NCBI RefSeq assembly: GCF_032854445.1
Contig: NC_088302.1
Coordinates: forward strand, 43,936,645-44,000,644
DNA: 64,000 nucleotides
Reading direction: 5' to 3'
Source of the DNA: Liolophura sinensis
Taxonomy: Eukaryota; Mollusca; Polyplacophora; Chitonida; Chitonidae
Position 1 is the stretch's first letter. Every line of letters begins with the position of its first letter. This document shows positions 1-13,200 of this stretch, one piece after another. A program made the position numbers and the translations under genes. The notes under the pieces were generated by a model. It made no database searches, was not told the DNA's origin, and saw only the letters and a program-made list of their open reading frames with translations.

Positions 1-1195
1 CCCTAATTAGCAGTTTATTGCGTGGCGCTGTGCCATGCCTATCGGTAGGTCCGCCATGCCTCTGTGAACCCAATGCAGTGCGCCCTGCCTCTAAACAAAC
101 ACTTTATTCGATTTGCTGTCCTTTTCTCCAAAACAACACTGTAAATACTTTTATCGGCTTGTCGTATCATGTTCTCTGAGCAATGCTTCTTGTTGCAGGA
201 CGACTTTTTCCCATCAAATATTGAAGAGTAACTACAAAATTGGAAACCTTTATTCATCTCATAATTCTTTGCCCCGAAAACAGATTTCTGAGGTTCCAAC
301 ATGCAGCCAACTGCGCATATATAATGCGCAGCCTTGAATTGACAAGTTGTAATCAACAAGTTTGCAAAACAATTAAACTTGAACGTTACACTATTGCCAG
401 CAGCATGACCAGTTTGGGTCAGGTAGAGAGGAAGTGTCAGTCCACCCATGAAACACTAACTGCACAAAACAAGTCTATTTGATCTTTTTTTACGAACCGA
501 AGGAACGCAGCAGTCGAAGCAACAACAATGACAACGTGCAGCCTCTACTTATGAGTCAGTCTTATAGGATAAGAAAATCATCATACAGAGTTCTCCTCAA
601 GCAGACCAGTCAAAACTATCCAAGAAAATGGCGTTTATTTTTTTGTAATTTACAAAAAAAAAACATTGCATTCTAATGGTATGATTTTCACAAGTGACTT
701 AATTGATTGACTGAATGTTTCCTGAACAAATAACATTCATTTCCATGGTGTAAAATAAATTAAAAATATATATGAAATAAACATAAATAAAACAATTTCT
801 TATTTTTTAGGTATTTAGTTAATAGACTGTGTGCTAAGGACAACTTTAGAAAAAGTTTTTTTCCCTTTAAGAAATAAATTTAATGCGATACTAATGCAGT
901 ATCTGCAGGTAAGGCTTACATGTATGTGAAAATATCCATTTTCTATTGTTTTTGGAGGACCTCCATTGGTGACATGGACATAAACTATGACTAAAACTAG
1001 ATCTAACCACGTCTTGAATTACAACATAGCCATCTCCAGCCATGGCAAGTTCTTGGCAGCCAGGGGGGACCATAGACAGCCGGCTATTATGGCCAAGACA
1101 CTCATCCCCCATGCCTTTCATAAATCCTGGCTAGGGATGTGTTAATACATGTGATATTTAAACATACACTTATCTTATATGTTTTTTTTGTGTAG
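1..1195. other. Upstream intron of DDX11; no exon seen
   Basis: No stretch encodes the expected Q-motif or the first half of Walker A, and no other gene is recognisable. The end (about 1181-1195) is a T-rich polypyrimidine tract and AG leading into the first visible exon. The segment is A/T-rich. A perfect 8-bp-arm hairpin lies at 311-331 with loop atata. Confidence 0.6.
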
Positions 1196-1284
1196 GGCAA
1201 ATCCTTGAGCCTGATTTGTGGAGCTCTCACCTGGCTGCAGCATTACGAGGAGAAACAGAGACAAGAATTTGATCTTCTATTCAG
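1196..1284 (+). CDS. DDX11: DDX11 exon v1: Walker A second half
   Basis: Residues 1-29 plus two bases of codon 30. It opens with [14 protein letters not shown], the P-loop lysine/serine and following helix of DDX11, so the upstream junction splits Walker A between GT and GKS. The acceptor follows a T-rich tract. The donor (AG/gttcta) is weak, but the phase joins correctly to the next exon. Confidence 0.88.
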
Positions 1285-4200
1285 GTTCTATTCTATTTTT
1301 CGTTTTATAATATATATATATTTTTTTTTAAATAGGGCTACCGGTATTGATTATTCTGGATATATTTTTGAAGGATCATAATTCAAGATCTGTATTTGAT
1401 GTGTAATTATGAGTATTTTTGTTATTACAACCTTTGTTGACAATGGTTTGATTTGTTCACATTTATTCTTCTCCATAACTTAATGAAATAACAGATGCAG
1501 TTAATTATGGTTGTTAAATATCTTTGTAGAGCTATGATTGTCAAAATATGTTATTAGTTCCATGTGTTAATGTTTGGACTAATATCCATATCATCATGTA
1601 ACCTGTTTGGTTGTGTTTTCTGGTAAGTTTTTACACTGGCCAAAAGGAAATATGAAATTTTAAATTTAATTTTTATTATGTTTTTATATCAGGAGAGTAA
1701 ATGAGGACTGCCATCATAAAATTGAACCCCTCTTCAGTATGGTGATAATATTAAACAGATTTTATAATTAGTGACTATCCTTGGGTGACCGATATATACG
1801 TTTTGACCAATGAATGCTTTGGGAGAAGCCTACTCAAGCTCTATTTTTTTTTTTTTTTTGATGAGGGGCCTCCGTGGTTCAATCGGTTAGCACGCTAGCG
1901 CAGCGTAAGGACCCAGGAGCCTCTCACCAATGCGATCGCTGTGAGTTCAAGTCCAGCTCATGCTGGCTTCCTCTCCGGCCGTAAGTGGGAAGGTCTGGCA
2001 GCAACCTGCGGATGGTCGTGGGTTTCCCCCGGGCTCTGCCCAGTTTCCACCCACCATAATGCTGGCCGCCGTAGTATAAGTGAAATATTTTTGAGTACGG
2101 CGTAAAACACCAATCAAATAAATAAATAAATAAATAAATTTTTTTGATGTTACTCATTAAACATATGATTGTTTGATTTCAGAACTGAAGCTTCTTTGGG
2201 CAGTAACCATCAGGATTCAAAAGGTATGATTGATGTTCCAGATCTGTTAGGCCAAGGCCAATGAATTCGTGATTTATTGACCTTTTCAAAAAAGAATTAA
2301 TTTATGTCTAAGGAACAACATTTCAATGAGGAATAATTCAGCCTTTTCCATGTTCCAATTAGAACTCACTGTTACCATTGAGAATCTTTATAACAGCTCA
2401 CCTGTATTACTGGGCCACGAGAATGAACACTAAACTGTTGGCAGCTTTACGGAAATAGCAGTATGCTTGTCAACAATGTGATTGTCAGTTTAAAAATTTC
2501 TAAAAAATATGGCTGCTAAAGCAGCAATGCTCAGGGTTCAAGCCTGTATTTCTAGCCTGTGCAGCGTCACTTCTGGTGGATTGAATTGTGTCTTTATAGG
2601 TTGATATATAACCAACTTAATAAGAAAGCATATATTCTTTGTCGCCATCCATGCATTGTATTGCACTGTATAGCATGTACGTGTAAATGTGCTAAATGTA
2701 AATCAGCCTTTGGACATTATTTGGAAGCATGCATGTCCTGTGTATTTTGACACAGGTCAAAGATTTTCACCATTCATACATGTTCAGTACATGTATAGCC
2801 CTTTGTACATGGGGATTTTCAACTTTACAGCTGTAACATTTTTTCTCACGTCACCTGCAAAAATGGGGGAAATTGCATTTTTTTCACATTTTGATTGCAA
2901 TTGGGACAAAAATATACATCTCAGAACAAAAATACACCAGATTCGTTATCTGGACGTCAAACTATGTTAGCTTCAGGTTCAGTTAAAACGAATGAAATGA
3001 ATGAACACTCAATTCATGGGTGTAGTTTGTTTTTTTCCTTGGAGCTCATAAATGGAAACTGCTGAAGAGGGAGCAGCCCTGGCAAAAGTAGTCCATCTAG
3101 CACAGCAGGGAATGTCAACTACAACAACGACACCCTTCACTGATCACAACTGTCAGGATACTGCCAAGCTGTATTAACCATTTAAGTCTTTTCTACACGA
3201 CATGTTGACAACGCAGTAAATTAAATACCAAATTAGTATAAGAATCATTTTTCTGTTTTTTTAAATTTAGCTTTTTCATTTTTAGCACTTGTTTGAACAA
3301 AATGTTAAGTATTCAATGAGTCGATTGTTATGTAGCATGATTTACAGGGAGCTCTCCAAAGGGCATGTCTCAAATATGCCGAGAATTTATCAATCTCTAG
3401 GTAGTGTGGCGGGGTGTGTCATGCTGGGAAAGGCATTAGGCAGTGTGATAGAAAACATTAAAGGCCTCATTTTCTGATTCCCAGACTCCACATCAGAACT
3501 CGCTTAAAATATTTAGAGGGAAAATGTGAACATATCTGTCATCCATCGCACACAAACCATGTACATTTTATTTGGCACCTGGATCCCTAGTAAATGTGAG
3601 GTTCTGGAAGGTATCCCTCAATTTCCAATATAGCATAACTGCCTATCCTAATAATGTCTGCAGTAAATTTAGAAATGCGAAAAATTGCATAATCCACAAA
3701 ACAAAACGTATGATTAAGATATTATTTGCTGCTGAAGTTATATAATTATATGACAGCTGAAGTTGACAGCTTGTGTGTATTCTGCAGAGATATTTAAGCA
3801 GCTTTCCGTAATCATCTGTAAGCCCACTGGTAGACCTACTCATGTTTTATGAAGGTTTACCTATTGTGAAATAAAGAAATACGCGCATTTTGTTTCACCA
3901 AGACTCGGTGTGAGTAGATGCTGACACCTATGTGACAATTAAAACTTTTTATTAGTGGGAAGCAGGGCTTGATCCAGAGGAATCTTTAACATCTGCATGA
4001 TGGCCCTCAGCACACCACAAGACTGGATGTAAGGTATAATTCACATGAAATGCTTTAAATATTGTTTTATTAGATCTCAAACACCCATCGCACAATATAG
4101 TTGTCAGCAATCGACATCAGATGGTACGAAACCTGCTGTGCTTCTGCAGGACCTGGTAGGACTCAGTGCACTTGTACTTGTCTGTTGTAGGCCTGTGTGG

Positions 4201-7200
4201 GTTTCTGGCATATATATGTTTGACCACGTGTTTAGGCCTACATAATGGGTATCAGTAGACTCTGGAACATCGTGAAAATATGCAAGTGCGAAACGTGAGC
4301 ACTTTTGGAAAGGGTTCATGAGCGGACCACTGTTGTTGTGTTACTTTGGATTTGTTTCTTATGTAAACTCGTGCTAAAAGCCTTTTTACTGAACACTGGT
4401 TTACACAACAATGTTTAAACGTGTCACTGCGCAGTGACCAACCGGAATGGGGATTCCTTTGATTCGCTTAAATCGTTTAAACCAAACGGGCAAGTGAAGG
4501 GTGTAGATCGAGTTCGGTTCTTCAGAGAGAAAAAAAGATAAACAAATGCAAGCGATTTATTAGGACGATTCCTAAGAATCTTCAGAATCAAATTTTTTAT
4601 TTTCACATGACGTTACTTCATAAGTATCAGCTTAAACCTAATTTACATACATATTGCATCCTTTTTCTGTCCAAATAGGTTGCAGGGAGCGCTTGTTATG
4701 TGTGCTAAATTTTAAGTCAGTCGGACATTGGGTTTTGGAGAAAATGACTGTGAAATATTTTCGCTTAACACAAAATGGCTGCCAGGTCACTCATCAAAGT
4801 TCATCTCAGGGTCTACCCCATACGTGACTTTCATGCATTCTGTTGGGGCTTTTTAGGTGTAGTTTTTCAATTTAGAAAAAAATGTGAGTGAGTGAGTGAG
4901 TGCTTGGGGTTTAACGTCGTACTCAACAATTTTTCAGTCATATGACGACGAAGGAATCATTAGGGTGCATGTACGTATAATGTGCCTCCTTGTTGCAGGA
5001 CGGATTTCCACCGCTCTTTTATTTAGTGCTGCTTCACTGAGACGACTTACCGAAGGCAAGTAAGCAGCCCCGCCCGAGCCATTATACTGATACGGGTCAA
5101 TCAGTCGTTGCACTATCCCCTTCATGCTGAACGCCAAGCGAGGAAGTTACAACTTCCTCTTTTAAAGTCTTAGGTGTGACTCGATCAAGGATTGATCCTG
5201 GATCTACCGGTCCCGAAGCGGACGCTCTACAACTGTGCTATCCGGGCCGGTCTGAAAAAAAAAAAAAAAAAAAATGTGAAAATGGTGATTATTTTTTGCA
5301 TTTGCTACTTCCGGTTTGCTGATGTCACCTCTGGTTATGCAAAATTTGTCTCCTTGTCTGGGGATGATGTAAGGCCGTAAGATGGCGTCTCTAGCTATAC
5401 TCTAGATATACCCACTTCTGGTTTTGATGACGTCACTTCTGATTTTGAAAAATTTGCATTTTCGGGCTCAACATCCAAAACTGCATCAGATAGGACTATT
5501 TACCTGACATTGTCTGTGAAAGTGTAGAAATTATTTGCAAAATATACATGACATTTTCACCCAATAGCGAGATTGCACAGTTTTCAATGGAGAAAGTATG
5601 CAATCACATCCTGAATGTGCCTAGGCTTTGTGCAACTTCAATTAAAACTTCAGCTCAGTTGCATTAGCCATTCTGGGGAAGAAGATGTTTTCAGGTTTGG
5701 CACAAAATCCAATATGGCCACCAAGTCACACGACCAAATGTTTCCAAAACATAAAAAGCACAATTTCAGATCCTTTCCTAAAACATACTGACGTTTCAGT
5801 TATGTACCGTTCGTGATTTTAGCATAAAAGGTATAACATCGGTGAGAGTAAGAATAATCTGAACAGATGCAATGGGATACAAGTTTTAAGCCGTGGTTAC
5901 TTTTTAGTGATATTGGTCAGATGCATACTTGTTTGCTTTTTTGACATAACCTTTTTACGCAAATTATTAAGTAAAGGATGGGTTATCTGGAATCTTTTTT
6001 AACAGTTTTTTTTTCAGATTTAGAAAGTGTCTGAAGTTTTGCTTGTAGAACAAGAGATAAATCTGTCATCCTTCATTTTTATAGTTGCTTTCTTGCACAT
6101 GTTTCAAAACACAAGCAACAGTGAATGTGTTATTTTGATTTGAGGCGATGTTACATTTTCATTAAAGTGCTTCGGTGGCCTAATGGTTAGAGCATTAGCC
6201 TCAGAATCAGGAGACCTCGGGATCGGGTCATACCAAAGACTAAAAATGTGACTGGGTGGGGTGTCATGTCTGGTGTCTTTGGCTTGCTACTTCAGCGGCA
6301 GCAGCACTTTTGCGACATGGACCTGCCACATGAAGACACCATATATTAAAATGTACACTGACCAAATGACTCATCGTTGTCATATGAGTGAAAAATTGTT
6401 AAGTACGACGTTAAGCCCCAAGCATACATACATACATACATTTATACATGCATTTTTATAAGCAGTACAGCTTCAGTGGGAAACCCAGGATCAATCCCAG
6501 TTCAGGTCTATCCAAAGACTTTGAAAATAGTACTTATAGCTGCCCCACTTGGCGCTCAGCACTGAGAGTTTAGAGCAAGGAGACAGGTCTGGTTGGCCAT
6601 TTGTCAGTATAATGTTACTGGGTAGTGTGTCATGTCTGGTGTCTTCAGCATGATACTTCAGTGGAGGCAGCACATGGATTCACCCTGCCACAAGAAGACA
6701 CTGTATGTGTATACACACCATATGACTCTTCATCATATGTCTGAAAAATTATGATGTTAAGCCCTAACCATTCATTCATACATTCATTAGAGGAGATAAA
6801 TGTGCAGTACATCTGTTATAGTATTATCTGCCCTTACTAAAAAATTGGAAAGCAAAACAAAAAAAAAACATTTGCAGTCATGTAAACACAAAAACAAAGA
6901 TATTTTCCATGTGACTTTATTTGTCAAATTTAAAATTGATGCTGACAATGGTAGTAAACCTGCACTCCTGGTTCAAGTGACACACTTTGCTTGATTCCAA
7001 CTGATTTACCCACCCTGTGATTCGCTCACCCTGTGATTTGCTCATCCTATGATTCACTCACCCCATGATTTACCCACCCAGTGATTCACTCACCCTATGA
7101 TTGACTCACCCTAGGATTCACCCACCCCATGATTCACCCACCCTGTGATTCACCCACCCTATGATTTACCCACCCTGTGATTCGCTCACCCTATGATTCA

Positions 7201-10200
7201 CTCACCCTGTGATTCACTCACCCTATGATTCACTCACCCTATGATTCACCCACCCTGTGATTGACTCACCCTATGATTGACTCACCCTAGGATTCACCCA
7301 CCCCATGATTCACCCACCCTGTGATTCACCCACCCTATGATTTACCCACCCTGTGATTCACCCACCCTATGATTCACTCACCCTAGGATTGACACACCCT
7401 AGGATTGACACACCCCAGGATTCACCCACCCTGTGATTCACCCACCCTAGGATTGACACCCCCTGTGATTCACCCACCCTAGGATTGACACACCCCAGGA
7501 TTCACCCACCCCGTGATTCACTTACCCTATGATTTACCCACCCTGTGATTCACTCACCCTATGATTGACTCACCCTAGGATTCACCCACCCTGTGATTCA
7601 CCCACCCTAGGATTGACACACCCTGTGATTCACCCACCCTAGGATTGACACACCCCAGGATTCACCCACCCTGTGATTCACCCACCCTAGGATTGACACC
7701 CCCTGTGATTCACCCACCCTAGGATTGACACACCCCAGGATTCACCCACCCTAGGTTTGACACACCCTGTGATTCACTCACCCTAGGATTGACACACCCC
7801 AGGATTCACCCACCCTGTGATTCACCCACCCTATTAGGCCACTTGAAAGTTCGATTAATTTCTTATCAGAAAAAAAATAAATGTTGTGGTCAGAAGTATC
7901 ATTTTAAAGCCTTCATGAGCTTCTGCAGGTGCATTTTTACACACCAAACATTAGGTGAAGTACAAGACAACATTGGGTGATGTACAAGACAACATTAGGT
8001 GAAGTACAAGACAGCTTTAGGTCAAGTACAAGACAACATTAGGTCAAGTACAAGACAACATTAGGTCAAGTACAAGACAACATTAGGTCAAGTACAAGAT
8101 TCCACCTAGTTTCTTGCTATCCTTTGAGAGCCAAGGGAACTCCCTGTTAGAGCCTAGAACGGCATCAGTGATCATATAGTTGATTAATCCAGTTTGCGTT
8201 GGAATTTTTTTTTAACCATCCATGTTGCTGAAGATTGTTGAACGGTAATCATGAGTTTTGTACATTTTGTTGTACAGTGGAGTGTTCTGTTTTGTTTTTT
8301 GTTTTTTGTGATTGATAGCGTACAGTATTTTGCTGTTTCAGAGCTGGACTGGATTCAGCAGTTTTCAGAGAAGAAAGCAATGGAGGAAGAAGCAGAAAAG
8401 TTAAGGGTAATTGTGAATTTCATATTTATTTATTTATTTATTTATATGATTGGTGTTTTACGCCATACTATACTTTACGACATTTACATATATCGTGGGA
8501 GGAAATCAACTACACATGTAGTTCTGTAGGGTAGCTTGGTGATGAACTCAGAAGAGCCTTTACTGGTTTAATGAATCAAGGTACTTCAGTGGAATCTAGC
8601 TCTTTGTGGCTACCTGTACCATACCATTTGATTTGAGGAAGTATGTGATGCAAGGCAATCAAAGAGTCACGATGTCTTCAGACAAGCTCGAACTACATAC
8701 TGTCGTCTCCATCACTTTCAGCAAAATGTAGCTGGAAAATTGCCGAAGTGGCATTAAGCCATAATCATTTATTCTAGACCTCTTAGCAGTCCTTGATTTT
8801 AGTGAGCATTAAAACCCAGGGAAATGATTCAAGTGATCATCCAATAAAATTAATACATTTTTGGTGAAAATCTAAGCAGTGGTGGGACAGGCTGAAATTG
8901 GTAGATATGCCAGGTCAGAAAGGGTTTATGTTTTGGGAGATATTAACTGTTATACAGGTTAGATGACGTTTTTGATACCTGAACATGATAATCATCCTGT
9001 GAAGGTCTACAGGTAACATGTGGTACATGTGGGTCACCTTGCACAGATTTATCATTCATATTGAAAACTCTTTGTATGTGTGAAATATGCACCAATCAAA
9101 TAAATTACTCTTTGTGAACGAGAAGGCTGGTGTATTACATCCAGACAAACAAACTGATGTGGAATTACAATGTATAAAGCTTGTTGTGGTTTGTGAAGTT
9201 GGTTGTATGTTACCAAGTTTGTGCTAAATCATGCTGTTATGACCACATTCCCCTATCGCATGTTGTCTTGTCCATCACCATTGTTAGATTTATATTATGC
9301 TACCTGGGTTTCCACTGGGCTCTTCAGCCTCAGAGACAAGTATTAAAGATTACACATCAGTCTATACAATTTGCATATGTTTAATATTTTAAAAATATGG
9401 ATGATTGTGATACAAATGTACAAATAGTATATGACATTTATGTAAATAAAAGGGAGATTTCACATGTTTTTTCCTTCTCAGAAAGAACAAGAAGCTAGAC
9501 TGAGGAATGAAAAGAAAATGGAGGCGCTGAAGAAAGACTTTGGACATCGCAGAGGGAAGAGAAAGGTCTGCTTTTGGTGAAATGTTATCATTCCTGTCAA
9601 CTTAATATAATTAATACAGAATAAGTTTTGATGTTTCCACTTGTCTTAGCCCATTAAAATGGCCTTAAAATTGTCACGAGAGAGTTAGCCATTGTCTTTT
9701 CATCATTAAGTTTAAATTACAGAAAATACTACATGTTAATACTTTGGCTGCGGATTGTTATACCTAGCATTTTTATTTTCATTTTTTTCCAAAATTTGAA
9801 TGTGTTTCTGCAGATTTGCTTCACGGAAGCCTACCAGAATCTGTTTCAAATGCAGTACCACAAAGTTATTGCTTTGTTACCTTTTGTTACTGTTTTATTA
9901 AAATCAACAGTTTGAATATAACTTTGTATGGAAATACAAGCGGATGGTAATCTGCTTTTAACTAAAGGTGTATGCGTTATGAAACTTTGATCAAATGAAA
10001 AAATATGACTAGGTGGGCACATTTGTCCCCGATCAACAACGTTGTAATGAAATAGAGGTATGATAATGATAAAATGACCCAACTTCACTTGATACGAAAA
10101 TACAGAAACAAGAAGTTGATTGAACCAACAGTGGCCAGGCTGAGATCAGATATTTCCAGTTATAGATGTAGTTTGTAATGAGCCGGTATAAGGAACACTT

Positions 10201-13200
10201 ACCACATGTAAGTAACCCACTACATTCAGCTGACATTATGTACGAATCATACGTTTATTTGTCAGTAATTTGCAGTGTCAGTAATTTGTTTTTTCGACAG
10301 CGTGAGAAACTGGACCATGATTTTGAGGAGTTAATGAAGAGCGCTCCTGAGGGGCTACGAGAGGAATATGCTGCAAGTGTGAAGGCAGATGGAGACCAAA
10401 TGGAGATAACTGAGGAGGGAGCTGTGGATGAAGAGCTGATTGTTGTGGACTATCACAGTGATGATGGGAAGGAGAACAGAGGCAGCGAGTCAGAGGATGA
10501 GGGAGAGGAGGAGCATGTTACCAAGGTTACTATTCATGTGTCACAGAATTTATATGTTTGATTGTTAAATTTTTCACTTTCACCCACAAAGAATCACACA
10601 AGATTGTCTATCGCTTACATGTAAAATTATTGCCATATATAATCTTGTTAGGTTAGTTGACTTATGTTCGTGGATTGTTACAGTGTGTTTCTAAATCCGA
10701 ATTTCACAGGAATGCAAGATTTGGAAATGTGCTACCCTAATTCTTCAACCAACTATGAGGTGTAGAAAAATAATCTGCACAATTTTATGTAGCTTGCATC
10801 TTTAGCAACACAAGCAAATCATTTTTAGGATCTTTTTCATAAAAATTGTGTGCAGAAATTCCACTGAAAGAAGTGCTTTGGTGGTTGAAAATGTTGAAGA
10901 TTTACAGTATTTATTAATTGTAAGGGGCCTTCTTTCACTTGGTTAGCGTGCTAGCGTAATGACCCACAAGCCGCTCACTAATGCGATCGTGGGAAGGTCT
11001 GGTAGCAACCAGCGGATGGTTGTGGGTTCCCCGGGCTCTACTCAGTTTCCTCCCACCTCATTGCCACATTCTAAGTGAAATGTTCTTGAGTATGGCGTAA
11101 AACACCAATCAGATAAATAAAAAAATAACAATTAATTGTAGTGTATGTGTTTGTATGCATAGTACTCATCATGAACTATTCAGTGAAACATTTTGGCGTA
11201 TTATCACTCAATGGAACGACTAGATTTCTATGATACGGTATATATGTTGTATTGTTGGTTTATTTTGTTTCCAGATTTACTACTGCAGCAGGACACACTC
11301 TCAGCTCTCTCAGTTTGTCAAAGAAATCATGAAAAGCCCTTTTGGAGAGAATACCAGAGTGGTTTCCCTTGGCTCTCGTCAGGTAAGGAATTTATTTATT
11401 TACCAGATTGTTGTTTGACATAACACTTAAGAATATTTCAGTTATACCCAAAATTATGGTAGGAGTAAACAATGCAGAACCATGGGGAAAGGTAAGTAAT
11501 GAATGAAGGAATGATTATAGCTGAATGCAGCTTAGGCCGTTTGGAGTAATATCCTAGCATAAGCATGGTTAAACCTGGGGACAGAAAATGGTTTTCAATG
11601 CATTATTTACTGAAAAGGTAAAAAAAAAAAAAATTGAAAAGTGAACCGTGTATGAATTGTGTGACACTGATTTTCAAAAATATGCAGCATTAAAAGTAAA
11701 TTGGTCTAATGAATTATTTGATTTTCTTTCAGAACATGTGCATCAATGACTCTGTGAAGAAATTGAAGTCGCTGAGCTTGATAAATGATAGATGTTTGGA
11801 GATGCAGAAAAATAAGAAGAGTAAGTCGAGAGAATTGTTTGACGTTTGCTGTTTAAGCTACTTTCACACTATGCCCTAAACTCAGTCCGGTGTCTGAACC
11901 AAATTTTGTATGAGTGGCATGGAAAATGGATTAAGTGCTGAAACGTATAACCATTCAGATGCACCATTACCGAGTTCGTGGCCAGTAGCGAATTCGGGCA
12001 GATGGCTTCCAGTCCCATTTTTTTGTTTTGACTAGGAAAGAAAATCATGACAGATCTTTACTTCTGACCAGTCAGCTTCAACAGTGTTGACCTACAAAAT
12101 AACTTCGCTTGAGACATGGCAGCAGGCAGCCAGTGAGTTGAACTGCTGATTGCTGAAGTTGAGAAGAAAAAAAGAATAAGAATAAAATACTGTACAACCT
12201 GTATGAAAAGGTGATATTCGGGGAAAAAATTTTGCTCAGCATGTGAGATTTGAAGGTGGTAACTTGATTTTTGTTTTGGCAAGCTATCATTAGCACTTTC
12301 AGGTGGTATGGAAAACTGGCTACCTTATGACATTTAATAGGTAAAACTGCGTTGAAAAAAAATGGATAGAAATGAAATGTTCTTAATGTAATGCTGAATT
12401 ATGAAATCATTTGTGTAGCTTAAAGGTTATATTCAACTGGAGGTGAAGTGCTGTGTTTCTAATCAGCTGGTATGTCATTCCATATATGTAAGCCTACTCA
12501 TGTAATACATGTGGGATTTGACTATGAATACAACCTACTATTATCATCCCCAAAAATAGGTTGGTATCTGGACTCATTTCTGGGCTGAATGTAGCTTTGG
12601 TCAGTAAACATTCACTCTGCTGTGTTTCTTACACATGATTTTTCTGACTTGCCAACTTGTGTCATATTGACCAGACTTGATAGCACAATTGGTAGAGCGT
12701 CCCCCAGGCAGTAGTTCCAGGGTCAATCCTTGGCTGGGTCACACCTAAGACCGGAAAAGAGGAAGTTGTAACTTCCTCGCTTGGGGTTCAGCATTAAGTG
12801 GATAGTGGTTGACTGGTATCAGTATAATGGCTAATGCCCTCGGTAAGCTGTCTCAGTAAAGCAGAACTAGATAAAAGAGCAGTGGAAATCTGTCCTGCAA
12901 CAAGGAGGCACATTACATTCACTCCTTCGTTGTCATATGACTGAAGATTTGTTTACGACGTTAAACCCCAAGCACTCACTCTAGTGTCATATTTAGTCTT
13001 GGTTTCAGACGGCTCAATCTACTGGTTGAAGATGTAAACCTTTTGACTATTGTTCATAACTGCGTTAAAAAGAAATATTGTACTTGTGTAAACTTTCTCA
13101 AACCCAATGCTTAAATTGTGTCACAGAGGTTGGAAAGTGTGTAAATAATGCTTGTCTAATGCCATTTTACATTATGGGCAAAGATTTTCTAATATGTAAA

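Larger units (their letters stand above)
2224..8341 (+). other. DDX11: DDX11 intron v2 (6.1 kb)
   Basis: No coding sequence recognised. It carries one antisense family-B SINE, two tandem family-C SINEs, a 15-bp minisatellite and a 22-bp minisatellite, listed separately. From 2224 to about 4880 I see only unique A/T-rich sequence. Confidence 0.75.

Noticed and set aside
6165-6235. Possible tRNA gene
   Set aside because: A and B boxes are present, but it is followed by a SINE body repeated elsewhere, and the acceptor stem is not evident.
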